A stretch of DNA of 64,000 bases from Lolium rigidum. Lineage: Eukaryota > Streptophyta > Magnoliopsida > Poales > Poaceae. Where the stretch lies: positions 328,831,090-328,895,089 of the forward strand of contig NC_061514.1 in assembly GCF_022539505.1 (NCBI RefSeq). Direction: 5' to 3'. The translations under genes and the position numbers were made by a program. Of this stretch, positions 36,201 through 48,323 are shown one piece after another (the stretch's first letter is position 1; the number at the start of each line of letters is the position of its first letter). The notes under the pieces are model-generated. The model did not search any database and was not told the DNA's origin. It saw nothing but the letters and a program-made list of their open reading frames with translations.

Positions 36201-38606
36201 AAATAAAATAGGGAGAATCATTTCCCGCTTTTCCAAAAATGTTTCAAAAAAATAATATGAATGTTTGTAATGCCCAACTAATGCACTTGTCCTCTTTATG
36301 ATGTTATCTACCAGGGGATACTTAGTTGTGCCATGGTGATACCGAGAGAGGCAATTGCTAAGTTATGATACTCTCATACCTTTACTAGGTAAATAAAATG
36401 GGTTCTCTTTTAGTTGCTTTGTAGTATCTATAAGTTCTTTGTATGTTAGCCCGTAGTAAGGTGGTTAGCTATTGCTTGTTGATTGTTGAATGTTGCATGC
36501 TTGTTATGATTGGTGAAATGTGATTGATTGTGTTCCTTTTATATTTTCCGACGATAGATGCGAACGATTCCGGAGAAGAAGAAGGAGTGGTTCGGACAAG
36601 GATTTTATTTATATTGACGGGATTCTTATATTGATGAAGTTGAAGAAGTCCAGGGACAAATAAGCCAAGGCAAGCCATCTTTTGATCTCTGATATGATGT
36701 CTCTTTGGATGTCATCTTGTGCTATCAATAGCATCATGGTTCTATGTGTGATGATCTCCATGTTGTTGTCATCTATGCTTGGATGCAAGCATGGTACCTC
36801 TAGTAGTTTTATCTTGTCAAGGTCTTGGTAATTGGTTGGGTGTATGGTGTCATGGCCATTGCTACCCAACTTGTTTTCTATATTTTAGCTTGATCATGTT
36901 CCACCTCGGGACAAGATTCATGCTACACCACCTTCTAGTGTAGAAGTATCAATACCATGATCTTGGTGTATTATCAAATTGTGATGAGTATGCCTAATTC
37001 CCTAAATGGTGTTGGTGTTGGTCAATTCTCATCCCTATCTATTGATTGGGTTAGCACCACAAAATCTGAAAATATTTCCCCTCTTTTGTTGTCAACATAC
37101 ATGCTTACCTTAAGCAAGTATGATTATTTTGTTTCCACCATATCCACTACTTATTGGCATGATGACTACATCACGGCCATATGGTGTCTTAGTTCCATCA
37201 TGAAACTTTAGGTTGGGAACCCCTCAAGGTTTACCTTGTTGTAAAAGTTTTGAGAAAACCTTGGGTAAGCCGACCTTACCCGAGTGTATGGTTTATGAAA
37301 GAAAGGATCTTGGAAAAAAAAATGGTTGGAAAGAGGAATGTGTGTGACTTGGGTTTTTGAGAAAAACGACACATGGTTCTTTGTATTCGCCCGGAACAAT
37401 TACACAGCGCAACCACATTATCCAAAGTGGGTACGGGCTTAGTCTGACGTCTGTTGAAATTGGCATGAGCCACCTTCACAACTCTCTAGGAGGGTCGCGA
37501 TGACCTCTGACACCGGGTTGCGCTCTGAAGGAGGCAATACACTGCATTAATTTGCAGCCGGACGATTACTGAGGGTCTTCTGTCATGGCGCCGGAGATAC
37601 GCTCAAAAGGAGGTATGCTGCCGGGGTGCCGGGAAGGGGTAAGCCCGCAGGGAAGGACTCATGACAAGGGAGACAGGCGAAGGGCTATGACTGATTATCC
37701 GAGACTCGCATACTTTAGTATGACGAACTGGGGATGATCCCGGCGGATTTATCGGTTCTTGTGGGGAAAGTGCGCAAACTCTGCAGAGTAAAATCTATTC
37801 GAATAGCCGCGTCCGCGGTCATGTACGGTTGGGATGGCCGTTACAGAGCTGTGTCGAGTTTTGGTTTTGTAAATGATTTCCAAAGGAAATGTGTGTTGGA
37901 AGTACCGGAAGGGTACGGGAAAGATGGTGTGCCGACCATGTGGAGATGGTCGAGGAAAATGAAACAAAAGAGGGTGACCCTTCCTAGTGTTTCATGTAGG
38001 GGAACTCTGCTTTAACAAAGATATAGAGATGTCATAGGACTTTCTTAGTGTCCCCTTCCACTGTGATGTGGGATGCTATATCCACAAGATAAAATGATTC
38101 TCTTTCACATGCTATATCCACAAGAGAAAACGATTCTCTTTCACATGCTATATCCACCAGAGAAACTATTCTTCCTCTCTTGTCTTCTTTAGTTAGAATT
38201 GTTATCACCTTCTTGATGGTTTGCGAGTACAATTCAAATGTACTCACGGCTTTGTCCCTGGCTATTTACTTGGCCAGACCTGGAGGACTTCGACAGATGA
38301 AGAAGGAGTTGACGACGTCTATGCGAGCTAGGAACGTCTTCCCGGTCAGTTGCCTGTAGGGTTATGGCAGATGACTTGGGTACTGCGCTGCTGAAGTGAT
38401 GATGCTACTCTGATGTTTAGTTAGGCCCTTCGAGGCTATTATGTAAGTATTGGTCATGTGACCATGTTGTAATTTTCTTATTCCGCTTTGTAATGGATGG
38501 TGTAATTTGATATCAGTTCGGTTATGTGTTCACGGCGCACTGATCATGGGATCGTGAACTGTATACATAACAGGGAATTTCGGACAGCTAGTCCGGGGTC
38601 CCCACA
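33291..38606 (+). mobile_element. Element E: very long solo LTR, Sukkula/LARD-like
   Basis: Starts TGTCACACCCCAACTTTTG and ends GTCCGGGGTCCCCACA with 5-bp target CATTC on both sides (33286-33290, 38607-38611). At 5,316 bp with no primer site, gag or pol inside, it is best read as a solo LTR from a large retrotransposon derivative. Sequence around 37730-37850 (GTGGGGAAAGTGCGCAAACT) recalls Sukkula LTRs, but the name is tentative. A TATAAGAAG promoter lies at 35000, followed by a GC-rich leader to about 35660. A 36-bp tandem repeat is at 38073. Confidence 0.75.
38073..38166 (+). repeat. 36-bp tandem repeat in element E
   Basis: ATGCTATATCCAC(A/C)AGA recurs at 38073, 38109 and 38145, with TTCTCTTTCAC closing the first two units. 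Confidence 0.8.
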
Positions 38607-40362
38607 CATTCAACAACAGTTAATATTCTCATAAGAGATTGAGGATTAATTGTCCAAACTGAAACTTCCACCATGAATCATGGCTTTAGTTAGCGGCCCA
38701 ATGTTCTTCTCTAACAGTATGCATACTCAAACCATTTGATCATGAAAATCACCCTTACTTCAGACAAGACGAACATGCATAGCACTCACATGATATTCAA
38801 CAAAGGTAAAAGAGTTGATGGCGTCCCCAGAAACATGGTTACCGCTCAACAAACAACTTATTAAGAAATAAGACACATAAGTACATATTCTTCACCATAA
38901 TAGTTTTTAAGGCTATTCCCATGATCTATGTATTGTAAAGGCAAAGAATAGAATTTTAAAGGTAGCACTCAAGTAATGTACTTTGGAATGGCAGAGAAAT
39001 ACCATGTGGTAGGTAGGTATGGTGGATACAAATAGCATAGTTATTGGCTCAAGGATTTGGATGCACGAGAAGAATTCCTCTCAATACAGGGCTAGGCTAG
39101 CAAGGTTGTTTGAAGCAAACTCAAGTATAAAAGGTGCAGCAAAGCTCACATATGAACATATTGTAACTATTATAAACTTTACATTGTCTCCTTGTTGTTC
39201 AAACACCTTAACCAGAAAATATCTAGACTCTAGAGATCAATCATGCAAACCAAATTTTAACAAGCTCTATGTAGTTCTTCATTAATGGGTGCAAAGTACA
39301 TGATGCAAGAGCTTAAACATGATCTATATGAGCACAACAATTGCCAAGTATCACATTATTCAAGACATTATACCATTTACCACATGCGGCATTTTCCGTT
39401 TCCAATCATATAACAATGAATGAAGTAGTTCAACTTTCGCAATGAACATTAAAGATAAAGCTAAGAACATATGTGTTCATACGAAACTGAGGACGTGTCT
39501 CTCTCCCAAACAAAGAATGCTAGGATCCGATTTTATTCAAACAAAAAAAAAAAAAAAAACAAACAGACGCTTCAAGTAAAGCACATAAGATGTGATGGAA
39601 TAAAAATATAGTTTCACTAGAGGTGACCTGATAAGTTGTCGATGAAGAAGGGATGCCTTGGGCATCCCGAAGCTTAGACGCTTGGGTCTTCTTAAAATAT
39701 GCAGGGATGAACCACGGGGGCATCCCCAAGCTTAGACTTTTCACTCTTCTTGATCATATTGTATCATCCTCCTCTCTTGACCCTTGAAAACTTCCTCCAC
39801 ACCAAACTCAAAACAAACTCATTAGAGGGTCGAGTGCATAATTCATATATTCAGAGGTGACATAATCATTCTTAACACTTCTGGACATTGCATAAAGCTA
39901 CTGAAAGTTAATGGAACAAAGAAATCCATCAAACATAGCAAAACAGGCAATGCGAAATAAAAGGCAGAATCTGTCAAAACAGAACAGTCCGTAAAGACGA
40001 ATTTTTTAGAGGCACCAGACTTGCTCAGATGAAAATGCCCAAATTGAATGAAAGTTGCGTACATATATGAGGATCACGCACGTAAATTGGCAGATTTTTA
40101 TAAATTTTCTACAGAGACTACTGCTCAAATTCGTGACAGCAAGAAATATGTTCCTGCGCAATAATCCAAATCTAGTATTGACTTTACTATCAAAGACTTT
40201 ACTTGGCACAACAATGCAATAAAATAAAGATAAGGAGATGTTGCTACAGTAGTAACTACTTCCAAGACTCAAATATAAAACAAAGTGCAGAAGTAAAATC
40301 ATGGGTTGTCTCCCATAAGCGCTTTTCTTTAACGCCTTTCAGCTAGGCGCAGAAAGTGTGTA
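38607..40362 (-). other. A: noncoding 3' half, third block with conserved hairpin
   Basis: Colinear with C from about 21977 and with B and D. The hairpin is GGGATGCC (39650-39657) and GGCATCCC (39661-39668) with loop TTG; AAGCTTAG/GCATCCCC motifs flank it. No ORF. Confidence 0.75.
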
Positions 40363-41256
40363 TCAAGTGTTATCAAGAGATGAAGCATCAACATTACCTC
40401 GGGCTTTACGCCTACACTTCTTATTCTCTTTCTTACTCTTTGGTTTAGGGAATACATGTCTACCTCCCGGTGTAGAGGTGAATTTTAGGGTGCCTTCTCC
40501 CACATCTATGACTGCTCCCAATAGTTTCAGCAGGGATCTTCCAAGTGTGATTTGTCCTGTTCCTACACATTCAATAACAAGATAATCAGTGGATACTGTT
40601 CTTCCAAGAATGGTTGTATGCACACCCTCGGCTATTCCCTTAGGAATTATAACAGAGTTATCAATAAGAGTTATTCCTTCTCCCCCTTCAATGAGTCCCC
40701 AAAGTGTCAAAGATTCATAGATACTCTTAGGCATAAGGCAAAATTCAGACATAATATCACAATGGGCATGAAAAGTTTCACCACCAATAACAACTTTAAT
40801 AGTAGGGTCCCATATTGAAGGTTCAGAGTTCACTAAAACTTCATCAAGACGGTTACGAACATAACTATAATTTTCTTTTAAGCAAGATGCACTTGTCTCA
40901 AGAGTGTTTAATCTATTATAAATGCTAATAAGAGCTGAAGCAAAGTTATTAGCTGAACTATGTGATGCAACCAATTTTTTTATGGCATTAAAAGCTTGAT
41001 CCCCATCGCAATGAAGGAAATCTCCTCCCACTACAGCATCCAAGGCATATCTATAGCGAATCATAAGCCCAAAATAAAAGTTACTAAGGAGCAAACTTAG
41101 AGTCATTTGAGGTTCAGCTTTACGATAAGAATCAAAAATTCTAGACCAAGTATCTTTAAAACTCTCCTCATCCCCTTGTTTAAAAGTGAAGACTAATTCC
41201 TCAGGTGAAGAAGTAACATGTGCAGAGCTAGACATGGTAACAAAAGTAAAATGCAA
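40363..41256 (-). CDS. A: miniature gag-protease fusion ORF, 297 aa, intact
   Basis: An uninterrupted frame just inside the 5' LTR. Residues about 25-95 keep a piece of Athila-type gag (SFKDTWSRIFDSYRKAEPQM then ALDAVVGGDFL), much shorter than D's gag. Residues about 150-265 follow the retropepsin fold of D (CDIMSEFCLMPKSIYESL, TDYLVIECVGTGQITLGRSL, AVIDVGEGTLKF). The catalytic D-T/L-G-A motif reads D-I-M-S, so protease activity is doubtful. A Lys/Arg-rich tail ends NVDASSLDNT, matching D's tail DVDASSLDVT. A nearer in-frame Met (MSSSAHV, 41235) may be the real start. The role is unknown; a structural or RNA-binding gag-like protein is an inference. Confidence 0.75.
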   Translation of the reverse strand: MHFTFVTMSSSAHVTSSPEELVFTFKQGDEESFKDTWSRIFDSYRKAEPQMTLSLLLSNFYFGLMIRYRYALDAVVGGDFLHCDGDQAFNAIKKLVASHSSANNFASALISIYNRLNTLETSASCLKENYSYVRNRLDEVLVNSEPSIWDPTIKVVIGGETFHAHCDIMSEFCLMPKSIYESLTLWGLIEGGEGITLIDNSVIIPKGIAEGVHTTILGRTVSTDYLVIECVGTGQITLGRSLLKLLGAVIDVGEGTLKFTSTPGGRHVFPKPKSKKENKKCRRKARGNVDASSLDNT

Positions 41257-41440
41257 GTAACTAATTTTTGTGTGTTTTCAATATAGAGAACAAGACAGTA
41301 AATAAAGTAAAACTAGCAACTAATTTTTTTGTGTTTTTAATATAAGAGCAAACGAAGCAGTAAATAAAATAAAGTAAAGAAAGATAAAAACAAAGTAAAG
41401 AGATTGGATGTGGGAGACTCCCCTTGCAACGTGTCTTGAT

Positions 41441-41459
41441 CTCCCCGGCAACGGCGCCA
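41441..41459 (-). other. A: primer binding site
   Basis: Plus sense CTCCCCGGCAACGGCGCCA; minus sense TGGCGCCGTTGCCGGGGAG, 11 bases from the 5' LTR end at 41471. Identical to the sites in B and at 60561 in D. Confidence 0.85.
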
Positions 41460-41836
41460 GAAAAAGAGCTTGATGGTGTGTAAGACACACGTCCGTTGGG
41501 AACCCCAAGAGGAAGGTGTGATGCGCACAGCAGCAAGTTTTCCCTCAGTAAGAAACCAAGGTTATCGAACCAGTAGGAGTCAAGGAACACATGAAGGTTG
41601 TTGGTGGCGGAGTGTAGTGCGGCGCAACACCAGGGATTCCGGCGCCAATGTGGAACCTGCACAACACAATCAAAGTACTTTGCCCCAACGTAACAGTGAG
41701 GTTGTCAATCTCACCGGCTTGCTGTAAAAAAAGGATTAGATGTATAGTGTGGATGGTGATGATTGTTTGCGAAGAACAGTAAAGACCAAGTATTGCAGTA
41801 GATTGTATTTCAGATGTAAAGAATAGGACCGGGGTC

Positions 41837-43367
41837 TGATACGTTTCCAACGTATCCATAATTTCTGATGTTCCATGCTTGTTTTATGACAATACTTACA
41901 TGTTTTGCTTGCACTTTATAATGTTTTTATGCGTTTTCCGGAACTAACCTATTAACAAGATGCCACGAGTGCCAGTTCCTGTTTCTCGCCGTTTTTGGTT
42001 CCGGAAAGGCTGTTCGGGCAATATTCTCGAATTCGACGAAACGAAGACCCAGCATCCTATTTTTCCCGGAACCTTCCGTGAAAGTCAAAGGGGGACCGGA
42101 GGGGAGCCCCGGGGGCCCCACACGTGTGGCCGGCGCGGCCCGGAGGGGGCGCGCCGCCCTAGTGTGAGGTGGCCCCGTGGCCCCTCCGACTCCGACTCTT
42201 CGCCTATTTAAGCCCTGGAGACCTAAAAACGCGATACCACTTGACGAAACTCCAGAAAGACTCCAGGGGCGCCGCCACCATCGCGAAACTCCAATTCGGG
42301 GGACAGAAGTCTCTGTTCCGGCACCCTGCCGGGACGGGGAAGTGCCCCCGAAAGCCATCTCCATCAACGCCATCGCCTCCATCATGCTCCGTGAGTAGTT
42401 CCCCCATGGACTACGGGTTCTAGCTGTAGCTAGTTGGTATTCTCTCCCCCATGTACTTCAATACAATGATCTCATGAGCTGCCTTACATGATTGAGATTC
42501 ATCTCGATGTAATCGGTGTTGTGTTTGTCGGGATCCGATGGATTGTTACGTTATGATTGTCTATCTACAAAGTTTATGAAGTTATTGTTGCTGCAATCTT
42601 GTTGTGTTTAATGCTTGTCACTAGGGCCCGAGTGGCATGATCTTAGATTTGAGCTCTATACTTATTGCTTAGATTGTATCTACAAGTTGTATGCACATGT
42701 CTATGTCCGGAACCAAAGACCCCAAAGTGACAGAAATTGGGACAATTGGAGGGGAAGGCTTAGATATGAGGATCACATGTTTTCACGGAGTGTTAATGCT
42801 TTGCTCCGGTGCTCTATTAAAAGGAGTGTCTTAATTTCCAGTAGATTCCCTAGAGGCCCGGCTGCCACCGGCCGGTAGGACAAAAGATGTTGTACAAGTT
42901 TCTCATTGCGAGCACGTATGACTATATATGGGAAACGTGCCTACATGATTAATGATCTTGATATTCTGTCTTAATGCTATTTCAATCCTATCAATTGCCC
43001 GACTGTAATTTGTTCACCCAACACTTGTTATTGGAGAGTTGCCACTAGTGTAGATAGCTGGGAACCCCGGTCCATCTTTCATCATCATATACTCGTTCTA
43101 CATGTCATTGGAAGTAGTATCAACTATTTTCTGGTGCCATTGCTCTCATATTACTATTACTGCTGCCGTGTTACTGTTACTACTGCTCTCATATCACTGC
43201 TACTTTCACATCACCCCTGTTACTAGTGCTTTTCCAGGTGCAGCTGAATTGACAACTCAGTTGTTAAGGCTTATAAGTATTCTTTACCTCCCCTTGTGTC
43301 GAATCAATAAATTTGGGTTTTACTTCCCGCGAAGACTGTTGCGATCCCCTATACTTGTGGGTCATCA
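41837..43367 (+). repeat. B: 5' LTR
   Basis: 1,531 bp from TGATACGTTTCCAACGTATC to TACTTGTGGGTCATCA. The first bases form an 8-bp inverted repeat (41838-41845 and 41849-41856). Near-identical to 48324-49853. Confidence 0.92.
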
Positions 43368-43378
43368 AGACTATTTTC

Positions 43379-43397
43379 TGGCGCCGTTGCCGGGGAG
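43379..43397 (+). other. B: primer binding site
   Basis: TGGCGCCGTTGCCGGGGAG, 11 bases after the LTR. Confidence 0.85.
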
Positions 43398-43640
43398 GCA
43401 TAGCTCTACTCATAAGTTCACCTGGGGAGTACACTCTATCTCTCTCGCTGTTTTTATTTTATTTTATTTTGTTTTGCTTAGTTTATTTTTGTTTAGTTTC
43501 TTTGTGCTTAGTTTATTTCTGTCTAGTACTATTTTGCTTAGTTTACTTTTGACTAGTTTCTTTTTGTCTTGTTTTACTTTTCTCATATACCCAAAAATCC
43601 ATAAAAATTTGAAAAACCTAAAATTTAAAAAACTGCTGTT

Positions 43641-45007
43641 ATGGGAGAACCAACAACCTACTTGGAGCTTATAGAATGTTATAATAGTTATAGAGAATCA
43701 AGAACTTGTAAAATAATGAGTGCTATGATAGAAAAATTGAATACAATTGCTAAAATCTTGCTTAAACGCCATGATATATACTGTTGCTCTCAACAGGATA
43801 CTAAACATCTTAAATTTCAATGTGGCTTTAGTGAGGAATTTTTAATTAAGAACTATAATCGGAATTGCTATATTCATTATGGGTTCGAAGAGGTAGAACA
43901 ATTTGTCTTATTTATGGGAGCCTCCGAGATAGAATCCTTCATGGTTGAGAATTATGAAACTTGTGTTGTTTGTAAGGACCTTAAAGATTATGTCTCTACT
44001 ATCCTTAATTCTTGCATAGAATGCTACAGTAGGAATCCTTATATCCTTGATTATAAAGAGAGACTCATTAATGCACAAGAATGCACTCACAATTTGCAGG
44101 AACCTGTGAAGAAGAAACTGATGAACCTGAAAGCTCATTGGATGAAAAAGAGGAGGAAATTGATGAACCTGAAAGCTCATTGGATGAAAAAGAAGAGGAG
44201 AGTGACGAACAAAAGGAGGAAGAATGGATTAGCTACCCATGCCAATCTTCTAATGAGAGTAACTCTTTATCTCTTACATTATTTGATTGTCCTCCATGCT
44301 TACCGAAAGAGGTTGAATGTTATGTACTTGTGGATTCTCTTGAAATATTCCCTATGAGTACAACTTGTGAGAATAATTATGCTACTGTTATTTATGATAA
44401 TCCATGCTACTTTGATAAATCTTATGATAATGCTTTGTTTGTGTCTGATGTCGAAATGCATGGTACTAAAGAATTTTGCGTAGCAAATATTTATGATAAA
44501 GCTCTTGATGATGGTCCTATGTTACTTGATAATATTAATTGTACTACTAATGAAAATGGGATTGGAGAGGTCTTGACATTATCTATGAGTCCCATATCTC
44601 TTGAGATTGATCAACCATCTTGTTATATTATTGATAAAAGTGTGTTTGAAAGTTTTAATCGCACTATTTTTGAGCTTGATAAAAATTATGTGTTTATGGA
44701 TCATGAAAAGCATGCTGTATGTGATAGTTATGTTGTTGAGTTTGTTCATTATGCTACTGAAAATTATTATGAGAGAGGAAAATATGGTTGTAGAAATTTG
44801 TATGGTACTAAAACACCTCTCTATATGCTTAAAATTTTGAAGTTACTCTTGTTTTATCTTCTTATGCTTGTCACTTTGTTCTTCATGAATTTATTTGTGT
44901 ATAAGATTCCTATGCATAGGAAACATGTTAGATTTAAATGTGTTTTGAATTTGCCTCTTAATGCTCTCTTTTGCTTCAAATACTATTTCTTGCGAGTGCA
45001 TCATTAA
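43641..45007 (+). pseudogene. B: acidic-repeat membrane ORF (about 455 aa), one frameshift
   Basis: The first frame opens at the ATG at 43641 (MGEPTTYLELIECYNSYRES) and is Cys- and Tyr-rich. It slips by one base near 44107 (...NLQEPV), after which the second frame runs open to TAA at 45007. The junction region is a 42-bp tandem repeat (units from 44119 and 44161) encoding DEPESSLDEKE twice. The C-terminus shares with C the YYERGKYGCRN block, a hydrophobic segment (LKLLLFYLLMLVTLFFMNLF), the basic MHRKHVRFK and the end KYYFLRVHH. The slip may be a sequencing error. No known domain was recognised. It occupies the gag position, 243 bases after the primer site. Confidence 0.65.
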
Positions 45008-47481
45008 AACTGCTGAGCCCATCTTAATGGCTATAAAGAAAGAACTTCTTGGGAGATAACCCATGTGTTTATTTTGCTACAGTACTTTTATTTTGTATTT
45101 GAGTCTTGGAAGTTGTTACTACTGTAGCAACCTCTCCTTATCTTAGTTTTGTTGTATTGTTGTGCCAAGTAAAGTCTTTGATAGTAAGGTTCATACTAGA
45201 TTTGGATTACTGCGCACGGAAACAGATTTCTTGCTGTCACGAATCTGGGCCTAATTCTCTGTAGGTAACTCAGAAAATTATGCAAATTTACGTGAGTGAT
45301 CCTCAGATATGTACGCAACTTTCATTCAATTTGGGCATTTTCATCTGAGCAAGTCTGGTGCCTCAATAAAATTCGTCTTTACGGACTGTTCTGTTTTGAC
45401 AGATTCTGCCTTTTATTTCGCATTGCTTCTTTCGTCTGTGTTGGGTGGATTTCTTTGTTCCATTACCTTCCAGTAGCTTTGAGCAATGTCCGGAAGTGTT
45501 AAGAATGATTGTGTCACCTCTGAACATGTGAGTTTTTGATTATGCACTAACCCTCTAATGAGTTTGTTTCGAGTTTGGTGTGAAGGAAGTTTTCAAGGGT
45601 CAAGAGAGGAGGATGATATATGATCAAGAAGAGTGAAAAGTCTAAGCTTGGGGATGCCCCCGTGGTTCATCCCCGCATATTTCAAGAAGACTCAAGCGTC
45701 TAAGCTTGGGGATGCCCAAGGCATCCCCTTCTTCATCAACTTATCAGGTTTCTTCTATTGAAACTATATTTTTATTCGGTCACATCTTATGTACTTTGCT
45801 TGGAGCGTCTGTGTGTTTTTATTTTGTTTTGTTTGAATAAGATCGGATCCTAGCAATCCTTGTGTGGGAGAGAGACACGCTCCGCTTTTTCATATGAACA
45901 CTTGTGTTCTTCATTTTACTTTTAATGTTCAATGATAAAAGTTGGAAGCTATTGCACTTATTTATATTTGGTTGGAAACAGAAAATGCCTCATCATGTCT
46001 TGAATAATTTGACACTTGGCAATTGTTTTGAGCCCTCAAGTAGATCATTATTAAGTTTTTTTTCATGTAGTTTAAACCTATTAGTGGAGAACTACCGTAG
46101 AGCTTGTTAAAATTGGTTTGCATGATTGGTCTCTCTTAAGGTCTAGATATTTTCTGGTAAAAGTGTTTGAGCAACAAGGAAGACAAGTGTAGAGTATTAT
46201 AATGCTTGAAATATGTTCTTATGTAAGTTTTGTTGTATCTCGGTTCATACTTGTGTTTGCTTCAAACAACCTTGCTAGCCTAAAGCCTTGTACCGAGAGG
46301 GAATGCTTCTCGTGCATCCAAAACCTTGAGCCAACCACTATGCCATTTGTGTCCACCATACCTACCTACTACATGGTATTTCCTGCCATTCCAAGTAAAT
46401 ACTTCATGTGCTACCTTTAAACCTTCAAAATGCTTCTCAATTTGTGTTAATATTTTATAGCTCATGAGGAAGTATGTGGTGTTTACCTTTCGATCTTGTC
46501 ATTTACTTCGGACAGACTTTCACCAATGGACTAGTGGCATATCCGCTTATCCAATAATTTTGCAAAAAGAGCTGGCAATGGGGTTCCCAGCCCCAATTAA
46601 TTAACCTTCATTAATAATTCTCTTCACATGTTTTGCTCGATTCATTAGTAAGCAACTTAATTTTGCAAATAGACACTCCTTCATGGTATGTGAATGTTGG
46701 AAGGCACCCGAGGATTCGGTTAGCCATGGCTTGTGTAAGCAAAAGGTTGGGAGGAGTGTCATCCATAAATAATAAAACTAAAGTACATGTGTAAACAAAA
46801 GAGAAGAGGGATGATCTACCTTGCTGGTAGAGATAACGTCCTTCATGGGAGCCGCTCTTGAAAGTCTGGTTGATAAGGTAGTTAGAGTGCCCACTATCAT
46901 TCGTTGACAACAACAAACACCTCTCAAAACTTTACTTTTATGCTCTCTATATGATTTCAAAACTTAAAAAGCTCTAGCACATGATTTAATCCATGCTTCC
47001 CTCTGCGAAGGGCCTTTCTTTTACTTTATGTTGAGTCAGTTTACCTACTTCCTTCCATCTTAGAAGCAAACACTTGTGTCAACTATGCATTGATTCTTAC
47101 ATACTTGCTTATTTGCATTCATCATATTACTTTGTGTTGACCATTATCCATGAGATATGCATGTTGAAAGTTGAAAGCAACTGCTGAAACTTAAATCTTC
47201 CTTTGTGTTGCTTCGATGCCTTTACTTTGAATCTATTGCTTTATGAGTTAACTCTTGTGCAAGACTTTTGATGCTTGTCTTGAAAGTACTCTTCATGAAA
47301 AGTTTTGCTATATGTTATCTATTTGTTAGCAACTATAGATCATTGCCTTGAGTCACTTCATTCATCTCATATGCTTTGTAATAGTATGATCGAGGTTATG
47401 TAAGTAGCATGTCACTACAGAAATTATTCTTTTTATCGTTTACCTACTCGAGGACGAGCAGGAACTAAGCTTGGGGATGCT
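45008..47481 (+). other. B: noncoding 3' half with repeated polypurine-like motif and hairpin
   Basis: Colinear with A, C and D. TAAGCTTGGGGATGC occurs at 45643-45657, 45701-45715 and again at 47466-47480 just before the LTR, where it is the likely polypurine primer. The hairpin arms are 45708-45716 and 45720-45728. No ORF. Confidence 0.75.
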
Positions 47482-47613
47482 TGATACGTCTCCAACGTAT
47501 CCATAATTTCTGATGTTCCATGCTTGTTTTATGACAATACTTACATGTTTTGCTTGCACTTTATAATGTTTTTATGCGTTTTCCGGAACTAACCTATTAA
47601 CAAGATGCCACGA
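47482..47613 (+). repeat. B: truncated 3' LTR head
   Basis: The first about 130 bp of the LTR (TGATACGTCTCCAACGTATC...AACAAGATGCCACG), then an abrupt switch to A sequence at an ACGA overlap. Confidence 0.88.
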
Positions 47614-48323
47614 TAAGAATCAAAAATTCTAGACCAAGTATCTTTAAAACTCTCCTCATCCCCTTGTTTAAAAGTGAAGACTAATTCCTCAGGTGAAGAA
47701 GTAACATGTGCAGAGCTAGACATGGTAACAAAAGTAAAATGCAAGTAACTAATTTTTGTGTGTTTTCAATATAGAGAACAAGACAGTAAATAAAGTAAAA
47801 CTAGCAACTAATTTTTTTGTGTTTTTAATATAAGAGCAAACGAAGCAGTAAATAAAATAAAGTAAAGAAAGATAAAAACAAAGTAAAGAGATTGGATGTG
47901 GGAGACTCCCCTGCAACGTGTCTTGATCTCCCGAGCAACGGTGCCGTAAAAAGAGCTTGATGGTGTGTAAGACACACGTCCGTTGGGAACCCCAAGAGGA
48001 AGGTGTGATGCGCACAGCAGCAAGTTTTCCCTCGCAAGAAACCAAGGTTATCGAACCAAGAGGGAGTCAAGGAACACATGAAGGTTGTTGGTGGCGGAGT
48101 GTAGTGCGGCGCAACACCAGGGATTCCGGCGCCAATGTGGAACCTGCACAACACAATCAAAGTACTTTGCCCCAACGTAACAGTGAGGTTGTCAATCTCA
48201 CCGGCTTGCTGTAAACAAAGGATTAGATGTATAGTGTGGATGGTGATGATTGTTTGCGAAGAACAGTAAAGACCAAGTATTGCAGTAGATTGTATTTCAG
48301 ATGTAAAGAATAGGACCGGGGTC
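47610..48323 (-). repeat. Second copy of A 41122-41836 (ORF start, primer site, LTR end)
   Basis: It repeats the first part of A's ORF (about 45 codons, minus strand), the primer-site region, which here is degraded (CAACGGTGCCGTAA), and the LTR end up to the same GGGTC target. Small differences from the first copy lie mostly at CAG/CTG sites. Confidence 0.9.

Noticed and set aside
38073..38166. Regularly spaced repeat as a CRISPR-like array
   Set aside because: Only about 2.5 adjoining units without unique spacers; a simple tandem repeat in an LTR of a plant genome.
41470..41859. ORFs of 85-133 aa repeated at 18623, 41470 and 47957
   Set aside because: Both-strand ORFs within the A-type LTR end; repeats of one LTR, not a gene.
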